Below, one piece after another: positions 1-6,442 of a stretch of DNA of 19,903 nt. How positions within the stretch are numbered: position 1 is the stretch's first letter; the number at the start of each line of letters is the position of its first letter. This DNA is from CAYNJF01 sp964351745 (GTDB lineage Bacteria; Pseudomonadota; Gammaproteobacteria; Berkiellales; Berkiellaceae). The stretch spans positions 1 to 19,903 of the forward strand of contig CAYGPI010000053.1 in the NCBI GenBank assembly GCA_964351745.1, given 5' to 3'. The notes beneath the pieces were generated by a model that saw only the letters and a list, made by a program, of their open reading frames with translations, did not search any database and had not been told where the DNA came from. The translations under genes and the position numbers were made by a program.

Positions 1-175
1 CTGTGGCAACATCAAAACCGATAGCCTTTGATGTTCCAAAAGGGACTAAGACTCTTGAGCCAATTTTGATCGATTCAGCAGCTATGCCGTCAGGTGCAAG
101 ATAGTCAAACAAAGTGTTTAGAGGTCTTGGGATGGCGATTTTAAGAATGATTTCTTGATTCACTAAAGTTTGCAC
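1..175 (-). CDS. priA: Primosomal protein N' (PriA helicase), N-terminal fragment cut by window edge
   Basis: PriA is the 3'-to-5' helicase that reloads DnaB at stalled forks. Only the first ~58 codons are present. The translation contains IAIPRPLNTLFDYLAPDG and then GSRVLVPFGTSKAIGFDV. This matches the PriA 3'-DNA-binding domain, in which a P-x-P-L-x-x-x-F-D-Y-x-x-P block is followed by G-x-R-V-x-V-P-F-G. The start is taken as a GTG at 175-173, because the frame closes at a TAA (208-206) with no ATG between. A second GTG at 163-161 is possible, and neither has a strong ribosome binding site. The rest of the gene lies off the left edge. The family call is fairly safe because the motif pair is distinctive; the exact start is not. 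Confidence 0.75.
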   Translation of the reverse strand, partial: MQTLVNQEIILKIAIPRPLNTLFDYLAPDGIAAESIKIGSRVLVPFGTSKAIGFDVAT

Positions 176-213
176 CGTAAATATGACTAAAAGGATTAGA
201 TCCCTTTAATTCG

Positions 214-233
214 GATGGCGAAATCTCGCCACC
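214..233. other. Intergenic hairpin between priA and the MAPEG gene
   Basis: TGGCGA (216-221) and TCGCCA (226-231) form a 6-bp perfect stem around a 4-base loop. On the minus strand it extends to about 9 pairs with one G-U wobble. No T-run follows on either strand, so it is not a standard intrinsic terminator. It lies just upstream of priA and downstream of the MAPEG gene, so it could be a processing or attenuation structure. That role is inference only. Confidence 0.3.
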
Positions 234-336
234 CTTCAGAAAGGTAGTATGTGCTTTGATTTTAAATAGCTTGGCTTCTTACTTTTAAACTTCTTTGGCG
301 GCGTTATCTTTGCCTGCGCTTTCGATCGATTGCTCT

Positions 337-708
337 TTATGCAGAAATAACAAAAAGGCTAATAATACATACAAGCGACCCAAGCCATGTTAAAGAGCGT
401 AGTGCCGGCTGGTTGCTAATATAGAGCACACCATATAAAACTCTTAAAATGACAAAGATTAAAGCAATGACATCGATACTTTGTTGTGGTGCATTCGTTA
501 GATGGGCAATAATGACTGCCGTGGCGAAGGCGGGAAAAATTTCAAAGGTATTTAACTGAACATAGTGTGAGCGCTTACGCCATCCTTCTAGTGTTTCTAA
601 GAAGTCTCTTGGGGAGCGATTGTTATAGTGAGGGTGAGACTTGGCAAGGATCGCGAACACATAAGGCATAAGCATTGCTACCAAAAGATACCAATAAGCA
701 TAAGTCAT
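337..708 (-). CDS. MAPEG-family integral membrane protein
   Basis: This 123-residue protein has four hydrophobic segments (about 3-22, 53-72, 75-95 and 104-122). Between the first two lies a polar loop rich in R, K and N, followed by the block QLNTFEIFPAF. The N-x-x-E-x-x-P motif and the four-helix layout are typical of MAPEG proteins (membrane-associated proteins in eicosanoid and glutathione metabolism). Bacterial members have no settled function; some conjugate glutathione to lipophilic substrates. It would sit in the inner membrane. It stands alone on the minus strand between priA and the phosphodiesterase gene. Family membership is good; the substrate is unknown. Confidence 0.75.
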   Translation of the reverse strand: MTYAYWYLLVAMLMPYVFAILAKSHPHYNNRSPRDFLETLEGWRKRSHYVQLNTFEIFPAFATAVIIAHLTNAPQQSIDVIALIFVILRVLYGVLYISNQPALRSLTWLGSLVCIISLFVISA

Positions 709-761
709 GATATATACCCTTTATTTAGAATTTGAAGAAAGCAGTATAACGATCCACAAAT

Positions 762-1718
762 CTATTTGTAAGCAGCAAGGTAATTAACTACTAGAAGGTT
801 TTTCAAAATATCGGGTCGGTTAGTTATAATGCCATCTACCTCCATGCCTATCATCTTAAGCATATCGACAGGCTCATCAACAGACCAAGCATTCACTTTG
901 AGCCCAAGCGAGTGAGCCATCTTTACATCTTCTGCAGTGATTTCATCATACTTAGGGCACCAGACATCCCCGTTTAAAGCTTTAATCAACTTGGGGAATG
1001 AGTCGTAGTTTTTATTAAGCAAAGGCCCTGCTGTCCACGTATTATCGTCTTGGCCATGATATTCATTCTGAGTAATAAAAGATCGGGTCACTTCAGGGGC
1101 TAATTTTTCTAATAAGAAAAGATTTCTCCAATCAAAGGAATGAACCTCTGTAAGTTGAATAACATTCTCTTCTTTTAGAATTGCAATGACTTTGGGGATG
1201 ATGTCACTAGGCAAAGAAGAAACATTTGGCGTGAGAGGATCTGTTTTAATCTCAATTTGAAATCGGATCTGAGGATTTTGTGCTTTCGCAAATTGGATGA
1301 CTTCTTGAAGCGTTGGTATTTGCGAATCACCATAGCTTGTTTGAAATGGAAAATTTTTGGCATATTGGCTTTTTGGGTTAACCGTCCCGACATTATATTT
1401 TTTAAGTTGGTTGGCTGTTAAATCTTTAATGGCTAGATTTGTCTTGGTTAGCCACTGCCCATCTGGAAGACGCGTTGCATCTGGCTTTAAGGTCAGATCG
1501 TGGTGGACCATAACGACACCATCTTGACTAAGGCTAACATCCATATCTAGAACGTCAACACCAAGGTCGAGAGCTTTTTTATAGGCGATTAAAGTATGCT
1601 CAGTTGCCAATCCAGCGGCACCTCGATGCCCGTAAATCTGAGTGCCTAAACAAGTGCTTGTAAAAAGTTGAAGTAAACTAAAAACAACGAGCCCTGTTTT
1701 GATCATACTAGCATCCAT
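762..1718 (-). CDS. Exported glycerophosphodiester phosphodiesterase (GDPD family)
   Basis: The protein hydrolyses deacylated phospholipids (glycerophosphodiesters) to glycerol-3-phosphate and an alcohol. The TIM-barrel signature starts at residue 31 with H-R-G-A, followed by LDMDV (57-61) and MVHHDLTL (70-77). H31, R32, D60 and H73 therefore sit at the usual metal and catalytic positions. A later FQIEIKTD matches the conserved E-x-K strand. Two changes are visible: the usual P-E-N-T after HRGA reads T-E-H-T, and the first acid of the E-x-D pair is Asp58. Met5 (codon at 1706) is the more likely start, because it begins a clean signal peptide (K7 then a hydrophobic stretch to about residue 22) and has GGA upstream. 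This suggests a periplasmic, GlpQ-like enzyme. No transporter gene is adjacent. Confidence 0.85.
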   Translation of the reverse strand: MDASMIKTGLVVFSLLQLFTSTCLGTQIYGHRGAAGLATEHTLIAYKKALDLGVDVLDMDVSLSQDGVVMVHHDLTLKPDATRLPDGQWLTKTNLAIKDLTANQLKKYNVGTVNPKSQYAKNFPFQTSYGDSQIPTLQEVIQFAKAQNPQIRFQIEIKTDPLTPNVSSLPSDIIPKVIAILKEENVIQLTEVHSFDWRNLFLLEKLAPEVTRSFITQNEYHGQDDNTWTAGPLLNKNYDSFPKLIKALNGDVWCPKYDEITAEDVKMAHSLGLKVNAWSVDEPVDMLKMIGMEVDGIITNRPDILKNLLVVNYLAAYK

Positions 1719-1855
1719 GCTGGTTAAGATAATGATTCCATCATGCTCTAATTTGTAAGGAAGGGCATTACTGTTTATCTTAAATATGAATAAGCACTTG
1801 GCTTGTTATTAGTAGATTCATAAGATTGCAAAAGAGATATAGTCGATTGGATAAG

Positions 1856-2434
1856 TTATCTTCGAGAAGGTTTCGGGTTCGGCTTTTTCTTAGGATGACT
1901 CTTTTCCTCTGTGAGAGAAGGTAAGGATGTCTCTTGGTGGCGTTGATGGCGTTGCCTGTAAAGCTTGGTTTTAGCAGGTACTTTAATCTCTGAGTGAAGT
2001 TGTTGGGCGTCAAGTTTATCTTGTAAAAACTTTAACTTCTTAGCTAACTGCTTGTTCTCTTTCTTATTGATGATAACTTGTTTGTCTAATTTATCTCTAT
2101 GCAGTAAGTCATTGTATTTGAAATAGCCTGCTACTACAGAGATGCCGATGACTGATAAATAGATAAATTCTGTACTAAAAGAGCTTAGTAGAGGCAGGGC
2201 CGAGAATAAAGTGATACTTGAAAGAACCAATGGCAATATGCTAATACAAACTTGACTCGTTGTGTAAAAGGCATATAAGGCTAAGCTTGCTTGGTACGTT
2301 GAATTCAATACAGGCTTTATAGTGGCTTTAGTGAGTTCTGCTTTATTTGAAAATTTGCCCCAAAAATATTGAAGATGTCTGCCACAAGACTGAGCAAAAT
2401 CATCGCAAATTATCCAAAATTCATCAAGCGACAT
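1856..2434 (-). CDS. Hypothetical membrane protein with coiled coil and basic tail
   Basis: No family is recognised for this 192-residue protein. A polar, partly aromatic N-terminus (1-50) is followed by two closely spaced hydrophobic segments (about 52-84 and 88-105). A charged heptad-like helix follows (about 110-148, with KENKQLAKKLKFLQDKLD). The C-terminal tail (153-192) is strongly basic and proline-rich, ending in KKKPNPKPSRR. There is no cleavable signal. The ATG at 2434 has only a weak GAG ahead of it. This layout (hairpin membrane anchor, coil, basic tail) resembles many uncharacterised proteins of Legionella-type genomes, some of which are secreted effectors. Basic residues near the C-terminus occur in Dot/Icm substrates, but that is only a hint. 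It is monocistronic between the GDPD gene and bioA. Confidence 0.6.
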   Translation of the reverse strand: MSLDEFWIICDDFAQSCGRHLQYFWGKFSNKAELTKATIKPVLNSTYQASLALYAFYTTSQVCISILPLVLSSITLFSALPLLSSFSTEFIYLSVIGISVVAGYFKYNDLLHRDKLDKQVIINKKENKQLAKKLKFLQDKLDAQQLHSEIKVPAKTKLYRQRHQRHQETSLPSLTEEKSHPKKKPNPKPSRR

Positions 2435-2520
2435 CGTTGCTCATTTTTTTAATTCTTAGAAGTGGGGTGGGTAGTGAGGTTAGCAAATGAATTATGAAAG
2501 TTCAAGATTTTAACCAGAGG

Positions 2521-3777
2521 TTAGTTGGGTGTGTTGATTAACTCTAAAGACTTAATCACCCCAGCCGTTAGCTGTTGAAGTGCTGAGAAAGAGATGTTCA
2601 AAGCAGGTGTTAAATAAATAATCTTGCCAAAAGGTCGTATCCATAAGTTTTGACTTAGATAAAACTCTTTTAGAGTGTTTGCCGTTTTTATATCTAAGCT
2701 CTGATACAGCTCAATCACACCCATAGCACCTTTAACTCGGACTTTTTTAACACAAGGATGGTTTGTTAGAGGAGTAAAGGCATTGATCAAATGGGTCTCA
2801 ATGGTTTTAACTTGCGATTGCCATTGGTTATTTTCAAATAACTCGAGAGAAGCTATCGCTGCGCGGCAACCCAAAGCGTGTCCCATAAATGTTGGACCAT
2901 GCATGAGGGCTCGTTGTGGATCCTGAGATAAGAACTGCTCAAAGACTTGTTTAGAAGCAATGGTTGCTGCGAGTGGACTCACCCCGCCAGTGAGTGCTTT
3001 TCCTAAAGTGATAATATCAGGGACTTCATCGATTTGCTCTAAAGCAAAAAGAGACCCAGTGCGACCAAATCCCGTGAAAATTTCATCAAAGATCACAAGC
3101 AGATCATATTTTTGAGCGATCCGAGTGATATTGTTAAGTGTCTCAGGTGAATGGCACTTCATGCCGCCGGCACCTTGTATCAGCGGTTCAATAATAAGTC
3201 CTGCAAGATCTTGTTGATTTCTTTTTATAAATTGCTCAAAGTTATCTAAGGCCTGCTTTGTGGTTGGTATTTTTTGTAATGCCTGCTTCGCAAGTAAGCC
3301 GTTAAATAAGGCATGCATACCTTCTGTTGGACAACAAAGACTCATCGCATAGAAAGTATCGCCGTGGTAGGCATTTTCAAAGTAAATAAACTGTTGTTTG
3401 GTTTTGTAGCCTTGATTGAGCCAATATTGGAGGGCCATTTTAAGAGCGACCTCAACAGCCACTGATCCCGACTCGCTAAAAAAAACATGGTTGAGAGAGT
3501 CAGGCAGTTTTGAGCATAGCTTTTTTGATAAATCTAAAGCTGGTTGATGAACAAGCCCGCCAAGCATGATGTGTGGCATGGTCTTTATTTGAGTCTGCAT
3601 GGCATCAAGAATATGAGGATGATTATAACCGTGGCACGCTGTCCACCAAGAGCTGATGCCATCCACAAGCGTTCGTCCATCTGCGAGAGTGATAGTATGA
3701 CCGTAAGAAGCGCTTGCTTCACAGGGAGGAGTTACGGTTTGCATTTGTGTATAAGGTAACCAGAGGTGGTGATGCAT
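2521..3777 (-). CDS. bioA: Adenosylmethionine-8-amino-7-oxononanoate aminotransferase (DAPA synthase)
   Basis: BioA is a class III PLP aminotransferase. It uses S-adenosylmethionine as amino donor to convert 7-keto-8-aminopelargonate to 7,8-diaminopelargonate, the antepenultimate step to biotin. Visible marks are LWLPYTQM near the N-terminus, the BioA-specific S-S-W-W (42-45), F-x-E-N-A-Y-H-G-D (133-140), D-E-I-F-T-G-F-G-R-T-G (231-241) with PLP-binding Asp231, and T-L-G-K-A-L-T-G-G with the Schiff-base lysine at K260. Its length (418) is normal for BioA. The ATG at 3777 has AAGAAG upstream. It is divergent from bioD across 275 bases; the rest of the biotin genes are not in the window. Confidence 0.95.
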   Translation of the reverse strand: MHHHLWLPYTQMQTVTPPCEASASYGHTITLADGRTLVDGISSWWTACHGYNHPHILDAMQTQIKTMPHIMLGGLVHQPALDLSKKLCSKLPDSLNHVFFSESGSVAVEVALKMALQYWLNQGYKTKQQFIYFENAYHGDTFYAMSLCCPTEGMHALFNGLLAKQALQKIPTTKQALDNFEQFIKRNQQDLAGLIIEPLIQGAGGMKCHSPETLNNITRIAQKYDLLVIFDEIFTGFGRTGSLFALEQIDEVPDIITLGKALTGGVSPLAATIASKQVFEQFLSQDPQRALMHGPTFMGHALGCRAAIASLELFENNQWQSQVKTIETHLINAFTPLTNHPCVKKVRVKGAMGVIELYQSLDIKTANTLKEFYLSQNLWIRPFGKIIYLTPALNISFSALQQLTAGVIKSLELINTPN

Positions 3778-3834
3778 GATTGCTTCTTAAAATTAAAAGG
3801 TAACTTCTCACCGCCTTGCTTTACCTCCCGCGGC

Positions 3835-3843
3835 TTATCCACA
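3835..3843 (+). promoter_or_regulatory. Perfect DnaA-box sequence in the bioA-bioD intergenic region
   Basis: TTATCCACA matches the consensus DnaA binding site exactly. It lies upstream of bioA, between the two divergent genes. A single box can regulate a promoter or titrate DnaA, but nothing here shows binding. Confidence 0.35.
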
Positions 3844-3866
3844 GGAATTAGGTTATGATGACTCAA

Positions 3867-3887
3867 TTGCGCGGACAAGCCGCGCAA
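3867..3887. promoter_or_regulatory. GC-rich palindrome (8-bp arms) between bioA and bioD
   Basis: TTGCGCGG (3867-3874) is repeated inverted as CCGCGCAA (3880-3887) around a 5-base spacer. It is a perfect 8-bp dyad, GC-rich in an AT-rich setting. It could be an operator for the divergent biotin genes, or the core of a dispersed repeat. It does not match the classical BirA operator (TTGTAAACC and its inverse). Confidence 0.45.
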
Positions 3888-3912
3888 CGTATGCCGTTGG
3901 TAGGTTGTTACC

Positions 3913-3935
3913 ATCAAAGATAACATATCTTTGAT
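3913..3935. promoter_or_regulatory. AT-rich palindrome (10-bp arms) between bioA and bioD
   Basis: ATCAAAGATA (3913-3922) and its exact inverse TATCTTTGAT (3926-3935) flank a 3-base spacer, making a 23-base near-continuous dyad. The symmetry and position between divergent promoters suit binding of a dimeric regulator. There is no T-run, and it precedes bioD, so a terminator is unlikely. The cognate regulator is unknown. Confidence 0.5.
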
Positions 3936-3983
3936 GAAAGTCTTATTGGGGTCAAGCCATATGAGTCAAAGTAGTAAAGGACT

Positions 3984-4013
3984 TTGGGTCAATAGCTCCA
4001 GAAATGATATAAA
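3984..4013 (+). promoter_or_regulatory. Candidate promoter for bioD
   Basis: TTGGGT (3984-3989) and TATAAA (4008-4013) are separated by 18 bases and end 39 bases before the bioD ATG. The -10 is good and the -35 moderate. The two palindromes lie 50-120 bases upstream. Confidence 0.35.
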
Positions 4014-4052
4014 GAGATGTATTCTATGGCTTTTTGAGAGAAAGAGTCGAAC

Positions 4053-4703
4053 ATGAAATCTTTGTTTATCACTGGCTCAGGAACAGATATTGGGAAAACT
4101 TATATTCTGTCAGCCCTCTTGCGTGAGATAAAAGCGCTGCGCCCTTTGACTGCGCTTAAACCCTTGATTAGTGGTTTTGATGGATCTGTCAACAGCGACA
4201 CACATCTTTTGTTACAAGCCAATGGCCTTGACGTGAATGAGGAGACGATCAATCAAATCAGTCCTTATCGATTTAAAGCGCCATTATCTCCAGATCAGGC
4301 AGCCTTATTGGAGTCAACATTATTCAATTATGATGATCTCATTTATTTTTGCCATCAAAAGTTACAAGACACCTCAAAAACATGGCTGATTGAAGGTGTT
4401 GGGGGTGTTATGGCGCCATTAAGTGAGGATAAAACGATGTTAGATTGGATCGATGATATGGCGCTTGATGTTTTGTTTATAGCTGGTAGCTACCTTGGCG
4501 CTATGAGTCATGCTTTAAGCGGTGTGCTTGCTTTACAATCAAGAGGCATTGAGGTGAAAGCCATGGTGGTTAATCAGTCCATTTCTTGTGTGGATCTAGA
4601 GCAAACAGCTAATAGCTTACGATCGTTTGTAGGCACGATACCTGTGGTTGTTTGGCCAAGAGATCAAGATGTGATTCCTTGGACTTTAAGAGAATTACTT
4701 TAA
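4053..4703 (+). CDS. bioD: ATP-dependent dethiobiotin synthetase
   Basis: BioD closes the ureido ring of biotin by carboxylating diaminopelargonate, the product of the neighbouring bioA. The P-loop reads G-S-G-T-D-I-G-K-T (8-16) with K15 and T16. The K-P-L-I-S-G block at about 37 matches the substrate-binding K-P-x-x-S-G. E-G-V-G-G-V-M-A-P-L (about 114-123) is the conserved E-G-x-G-G-x-x-x-P-L segment. G-S-Y-L-G-A-M-S-H-A-L follows, where most BioDs have an Asn in this loop. Length 216 is usual. The ATG at 4053 follows a purine-rich GAGAGAAAGAG stretch. It is transcribed away from bioA, and no other bio gene follows. Confidence 0.93.
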   Translation: MKSLFITGSGTDIGKTYILSALLREIKALRPLTALKPLISGFDGSVNSDTHLLLQANGLDVNEETINQISPYRFKAPLSPDQAALLESTLFNYDDLIYFCHQKLQDTSKTWLIEGVGGVMAPLSEDKTMLDWIDDMALDVLFIAGSYLGAMSHALSGVLALQSRGIEVKAMVVNQSISCVDLEQTANSLRSFVGTIPVVVWPRDQDVIPWTLRELL

Positions 4704-4820
4704 AGAGCGTTATTTTTAGAAAATTTACTGTGTATACACGTATTGTATTATGTTCAATTAGCTTAAATAAAATCTGTATTATAACAATGAGTTACGTGTA
4801 TATTCTTATTTTTAAACCAC

Positions 4821-4860
4821 TATTCGCTATTCGCGAATTGCGAATTGCGAATAGCGAATA
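4821..4860. repeat. Heptamer-built inverted repeat (GCGAATA units)
   Basis: Two copies of TATTCGC (4821-4834) are followed, with no gap, by four tandem heptamers in the inverse sense. These are GCGAATT at 4833-4839 and 4840-4846 (the first sharing two bases with the left arm), then GCGAATA at 4847-4853 and 4854-4860. The outer 14-base arms (4821-4834 and 4847-4860) are exact inverse complements around a 12-base centre, so the DNA or RNA could form a strong hairpin. A 10-base direct repeat, ATATTCTTAT, flanks it at 4800-4809 and 4878-4887. It lies 48 bases upstream of the winged-helix gene. Confidence 0.7.
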
Positions 4861-4908
4861 TGCCTGCTATAGTTAACATATTCTTATGTAGTGGAGCTAT
4901 GCTAGAGA

Positions 4909-5433
4909 ATGCTTAAGCCTCAAGACGTGCTGGTAGCACTTGCAATATTGGTATTAAAAAATAAACTTTGCAGGCAAAGCGATATCGCAAACGAGATTAA
5001 TATAAGTGCCTCTGAAGTTAACGCTTCTATAAAAAGACTCATTTGCGCAAAGTTGTTAGCACCCGGCTTAAAAAATGAAAAACCCGAAGTTCTTATAAGT
5101 TCACTGAAAGAGTTTCTTGTCCATGGTTTAAAATATGCTTTCCCTGCAGAAATAGGGAGAGTAACGAGAGGCATTCCTACGAGCTATGCAGCACCAGTCT
5201 TCAAAGATAAAATTGTTTATAATGAAAGTGATGTGCCAGTTTGGCCAGATGCAAATGGTAAGGTTAGAGGTTACTCAATAACCCCACTGTACAAAAGCGT
5301 GACAAGTATCACTAATAACGAAATCTATTTATTTTTAAGTCTAATTGATGCTATAAGAGCTGGAAAAGCAAGAGAAAGGAACTTAGGTATTAAGTTGTTG
5401 GAAGAGAGATTAGATGAGTATCGCACAGCGTAA
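4909..5433 (+). CDS. Winged-helix protein, probable regulator/antitoxin of the following nucleotidyltransferase
   Basis: This is a 174-residue protein. Residues 5-55 read as a winged helix-turn-helix: a hydrophobic helix, then CRQSDIANEINISASEVNASIKRL, then a short wing region. A middle segment with GIPTSYAAPVF and VWPDANGKVRGYSITPLY has no motif I can place. The C-terminus is a long charged helix (138-172, with LIDAIRAGKARERNLGIKLLEERL), a pattern I associate with MarR-like partners of nucleotidyltransferases. The ATG at 4909 follows a five-codon ORF starting at 4900. The gene overlaps the next by 20 bases, so the two are probably translated together. This suggests a DNA-binding antitoxin or regulator that binds the NTase through its C-terminal helix. 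The role is inferred and no individual gene name applies. Confidence 0.65.
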   Translation: MLKPQDVLVALAILVLKNKLCRQSDIANEINISASEVNASIKRLICAKLLAPGLKNEKPEVLISSLKEFLVHGLKYAFPAEIGRVTRGIPTSYAAPVFKDKIVYNESDVPVWPDANGKVRGYSITPLYKSVTSITNNEIYLFLSLIDAIRAGKARERNLGIKLLEERLDEYRTA

Positions 5434-6118
5434 TGTTCAATATGAACTTGTAAAACTTGTTGCACATAAGTTAGGTTCACTTGTTGAACAAGTTGTTTTC
5501 TTGGGGGGAGCGACTGTTGGCCTACTGCTAACAGAGGAGGGCGCGCCAGACGTACGTGAGACAAGAGATGTTGATATTATTGTCGAAATAATAAACCTTG
5601 CTGATTATTATAGCTTCAATAAAAAACTTGCTGCTTTGGGCTTCAAGCAATCGGCAGAGGTCATTTGCAGATTTACAATTGATGATATAATTGTTGATTG
5701 CATGCCAACAGACGCTTCCATTTTGGGATTCTCAAATATCTGGTATGGTGATGCCATAAAATATGCTAATACTCTCAAACTCGACAATGGCATGAAAATC
5801 AAAGTAATATCTGCACCATATTTTATTGCTACAAAGCTAGAAGCATTTTTTGATAGAGGAAACAATGATTTTTTGGCCAGCCATGATCTGGAAGACATCA
5901 TATGTGTCATAGATGGAGCAAATGAAATCGTTAAAGAGGTATCTGATGCTCGTCCTTTGAAATTAAGAAAATATATGGTTGAGAAATTTTCTCGCTTACT
6001 TGATACAAAGGAATTCATGGAAAGTATTGTTGGTCATTTAGCTTCATATCCATCTGACCTCCAGTATGCGAGAAGAGACATAGTTTTAAACCGCATAAGA
6101 GATATTACCAATAACTGA
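5414..6118 (+). CDS. Nucleotidyltransferase of the AbiEii/MNT type, putative toxin
   Basis: This 234-residue protein belongs to the polymerase-beta-like nucleotidyltransferase fold. It has F-L-G-G-A-T (29-34) with the paired glycines, then R-E-T-R-D-V-D-I-I-V (48-57) giving the metal-binding D52-x-D54, and a third acid at D95 in DDIIVDCMP. Residues 134-166 (SAPYFIATKLEAFF, then HDLEDI) match the A-P-x-x-x-x-x-K-L plus D-x-x-D-I region of AbiEii/AbiGii-type enzymes. Such proteins act as type IV toxins or abortive-infection effectors that modify tRNA or other substrates. The ATG at 5414 has GAGAG six bases upstream and lies inside the previous gene. Catalytic residues appear intact. The fold is well supported; toxin activity is inferred from family and pairing. 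Confidence 0.75.
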   Translation: MSIAQRNVQYELVKLVAHKLGSLVEQVVFLGGATVGLLLTEEGAPDVRETRDVDIIVEIINLADYYSFNKKLAALGFKQSAEVICRFTIDDIIVDCMPTDASILGFSNIWYGDAIKYANTLKLDNGMKIKVISAPYFIATKLEAFFDRGNNDFLASHDLEDIICVIDGANEIVKEVSDARPLKLRKYMVEKFSRLLDTKEFMESIVGHLASYPSDLQYARRDIVLNRIRDITNN

Positions 6119-6167
6119 GAGCACTTATTATCTAGGGATTCAGTTTACTCATTTTTAATGAGTGCTC
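6119..6167. other. Nested inverted repeats at the end of the nucleotidyltransferase gene
   Basis: GAGCACT (6119-6125) is inverted as AGTGCTC (6161-6167). Inside it, ACTCATT (6147-6153) and AATGAGT (6157-6163) form a 7-bp stem with a TTT loop. There is no following T-run, so this is only a weak terminator candidate. It marks the junction between the module and the GNAT remnant. Confidence 0.35.
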
Positions 6168-6365
6168 ATACCCTGCCTCATCAGCATCAATCTTATGAAT
6201 AATACTTGGATCTTGTGACTATGGTTCCCACTTCTGTAACAGCTCAAGAGAATGGTTGATGGCCCTGTTCAAGGGAATTTCATCTCCTAGTTGTACTGGG
6301 CGTATAATGAGCCTTGGTGTCTCTATGTGTTTCAGCGAGTATATTAAGTGATATGTTTTATTCAT
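6132..6365 (-). pseudogene. Remnant of a RimJ/RimL-type GNAT acetyltransferase (N-terminal part, in-frame stop)
   Basis: Reading minus from an ATG at 6365-6363, the frame gives MNKTYHLIYSLKHIETPRLI and then IRPVQLGDEIPLNRAINHSL and ELLQKWEP. It reaches a TAG at 6221-6219 (codon 49), continues as SQDPSIIHKIDADEAGYEHS, and meets a second stop at 6134-6132. T-P-R-L-I-I-R-P-x-x-x-G-D is the opening of RimJ/RimL-like GNAT acetyltransferases. In this group the stop falls where Trp is expected (E-P-W-x-x-D-P-S), a one-base TGG-to-TAG change. The jump from DPS to IIHKID suggests an internal deletion. The acetyl-CoA binding half is missing, and the remnant ends within about 15 bases of the nucleotidyltransferase stop. 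This is a decayed gene, possibly cut by arrival of the two-gene module. Confidence 0.65.
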
Positions 6366-6442
6366 TCTGATGCGTATCCACATTGTGCTATATCATGATA
6401 ACGTACCATGGTATCGGAGTATGCTAATGGCGAGTTATTTGA

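Noticed and set aside
3732..3926. 64-codon minus-strand ORF over the bioA start and the intergenic palindromes
   Set aside because: It overlaps the bioA start in another frame, covers the dyads and resembles no protein; it is probably chance.
3867..3935. BirA operator controlling bioA/bioD
   Set aside because: The TTGTAAACC half-site and its inverse at the expected spacing are not found; only a partial GGTTGTTACC resemblance exists.
4821..4860. CRISPR array
   Set aside because: The repeat units are 7 bases, contiguous and partly inverted; there are no spacers or cas genes.
4652..4876. 74-codon plus-strand ORF across the end of bioD and the heptamer hairpin
   Set aside because: It shares sequence with the bioD end in another frame and its end is translated repeat; no ribosome binding site.
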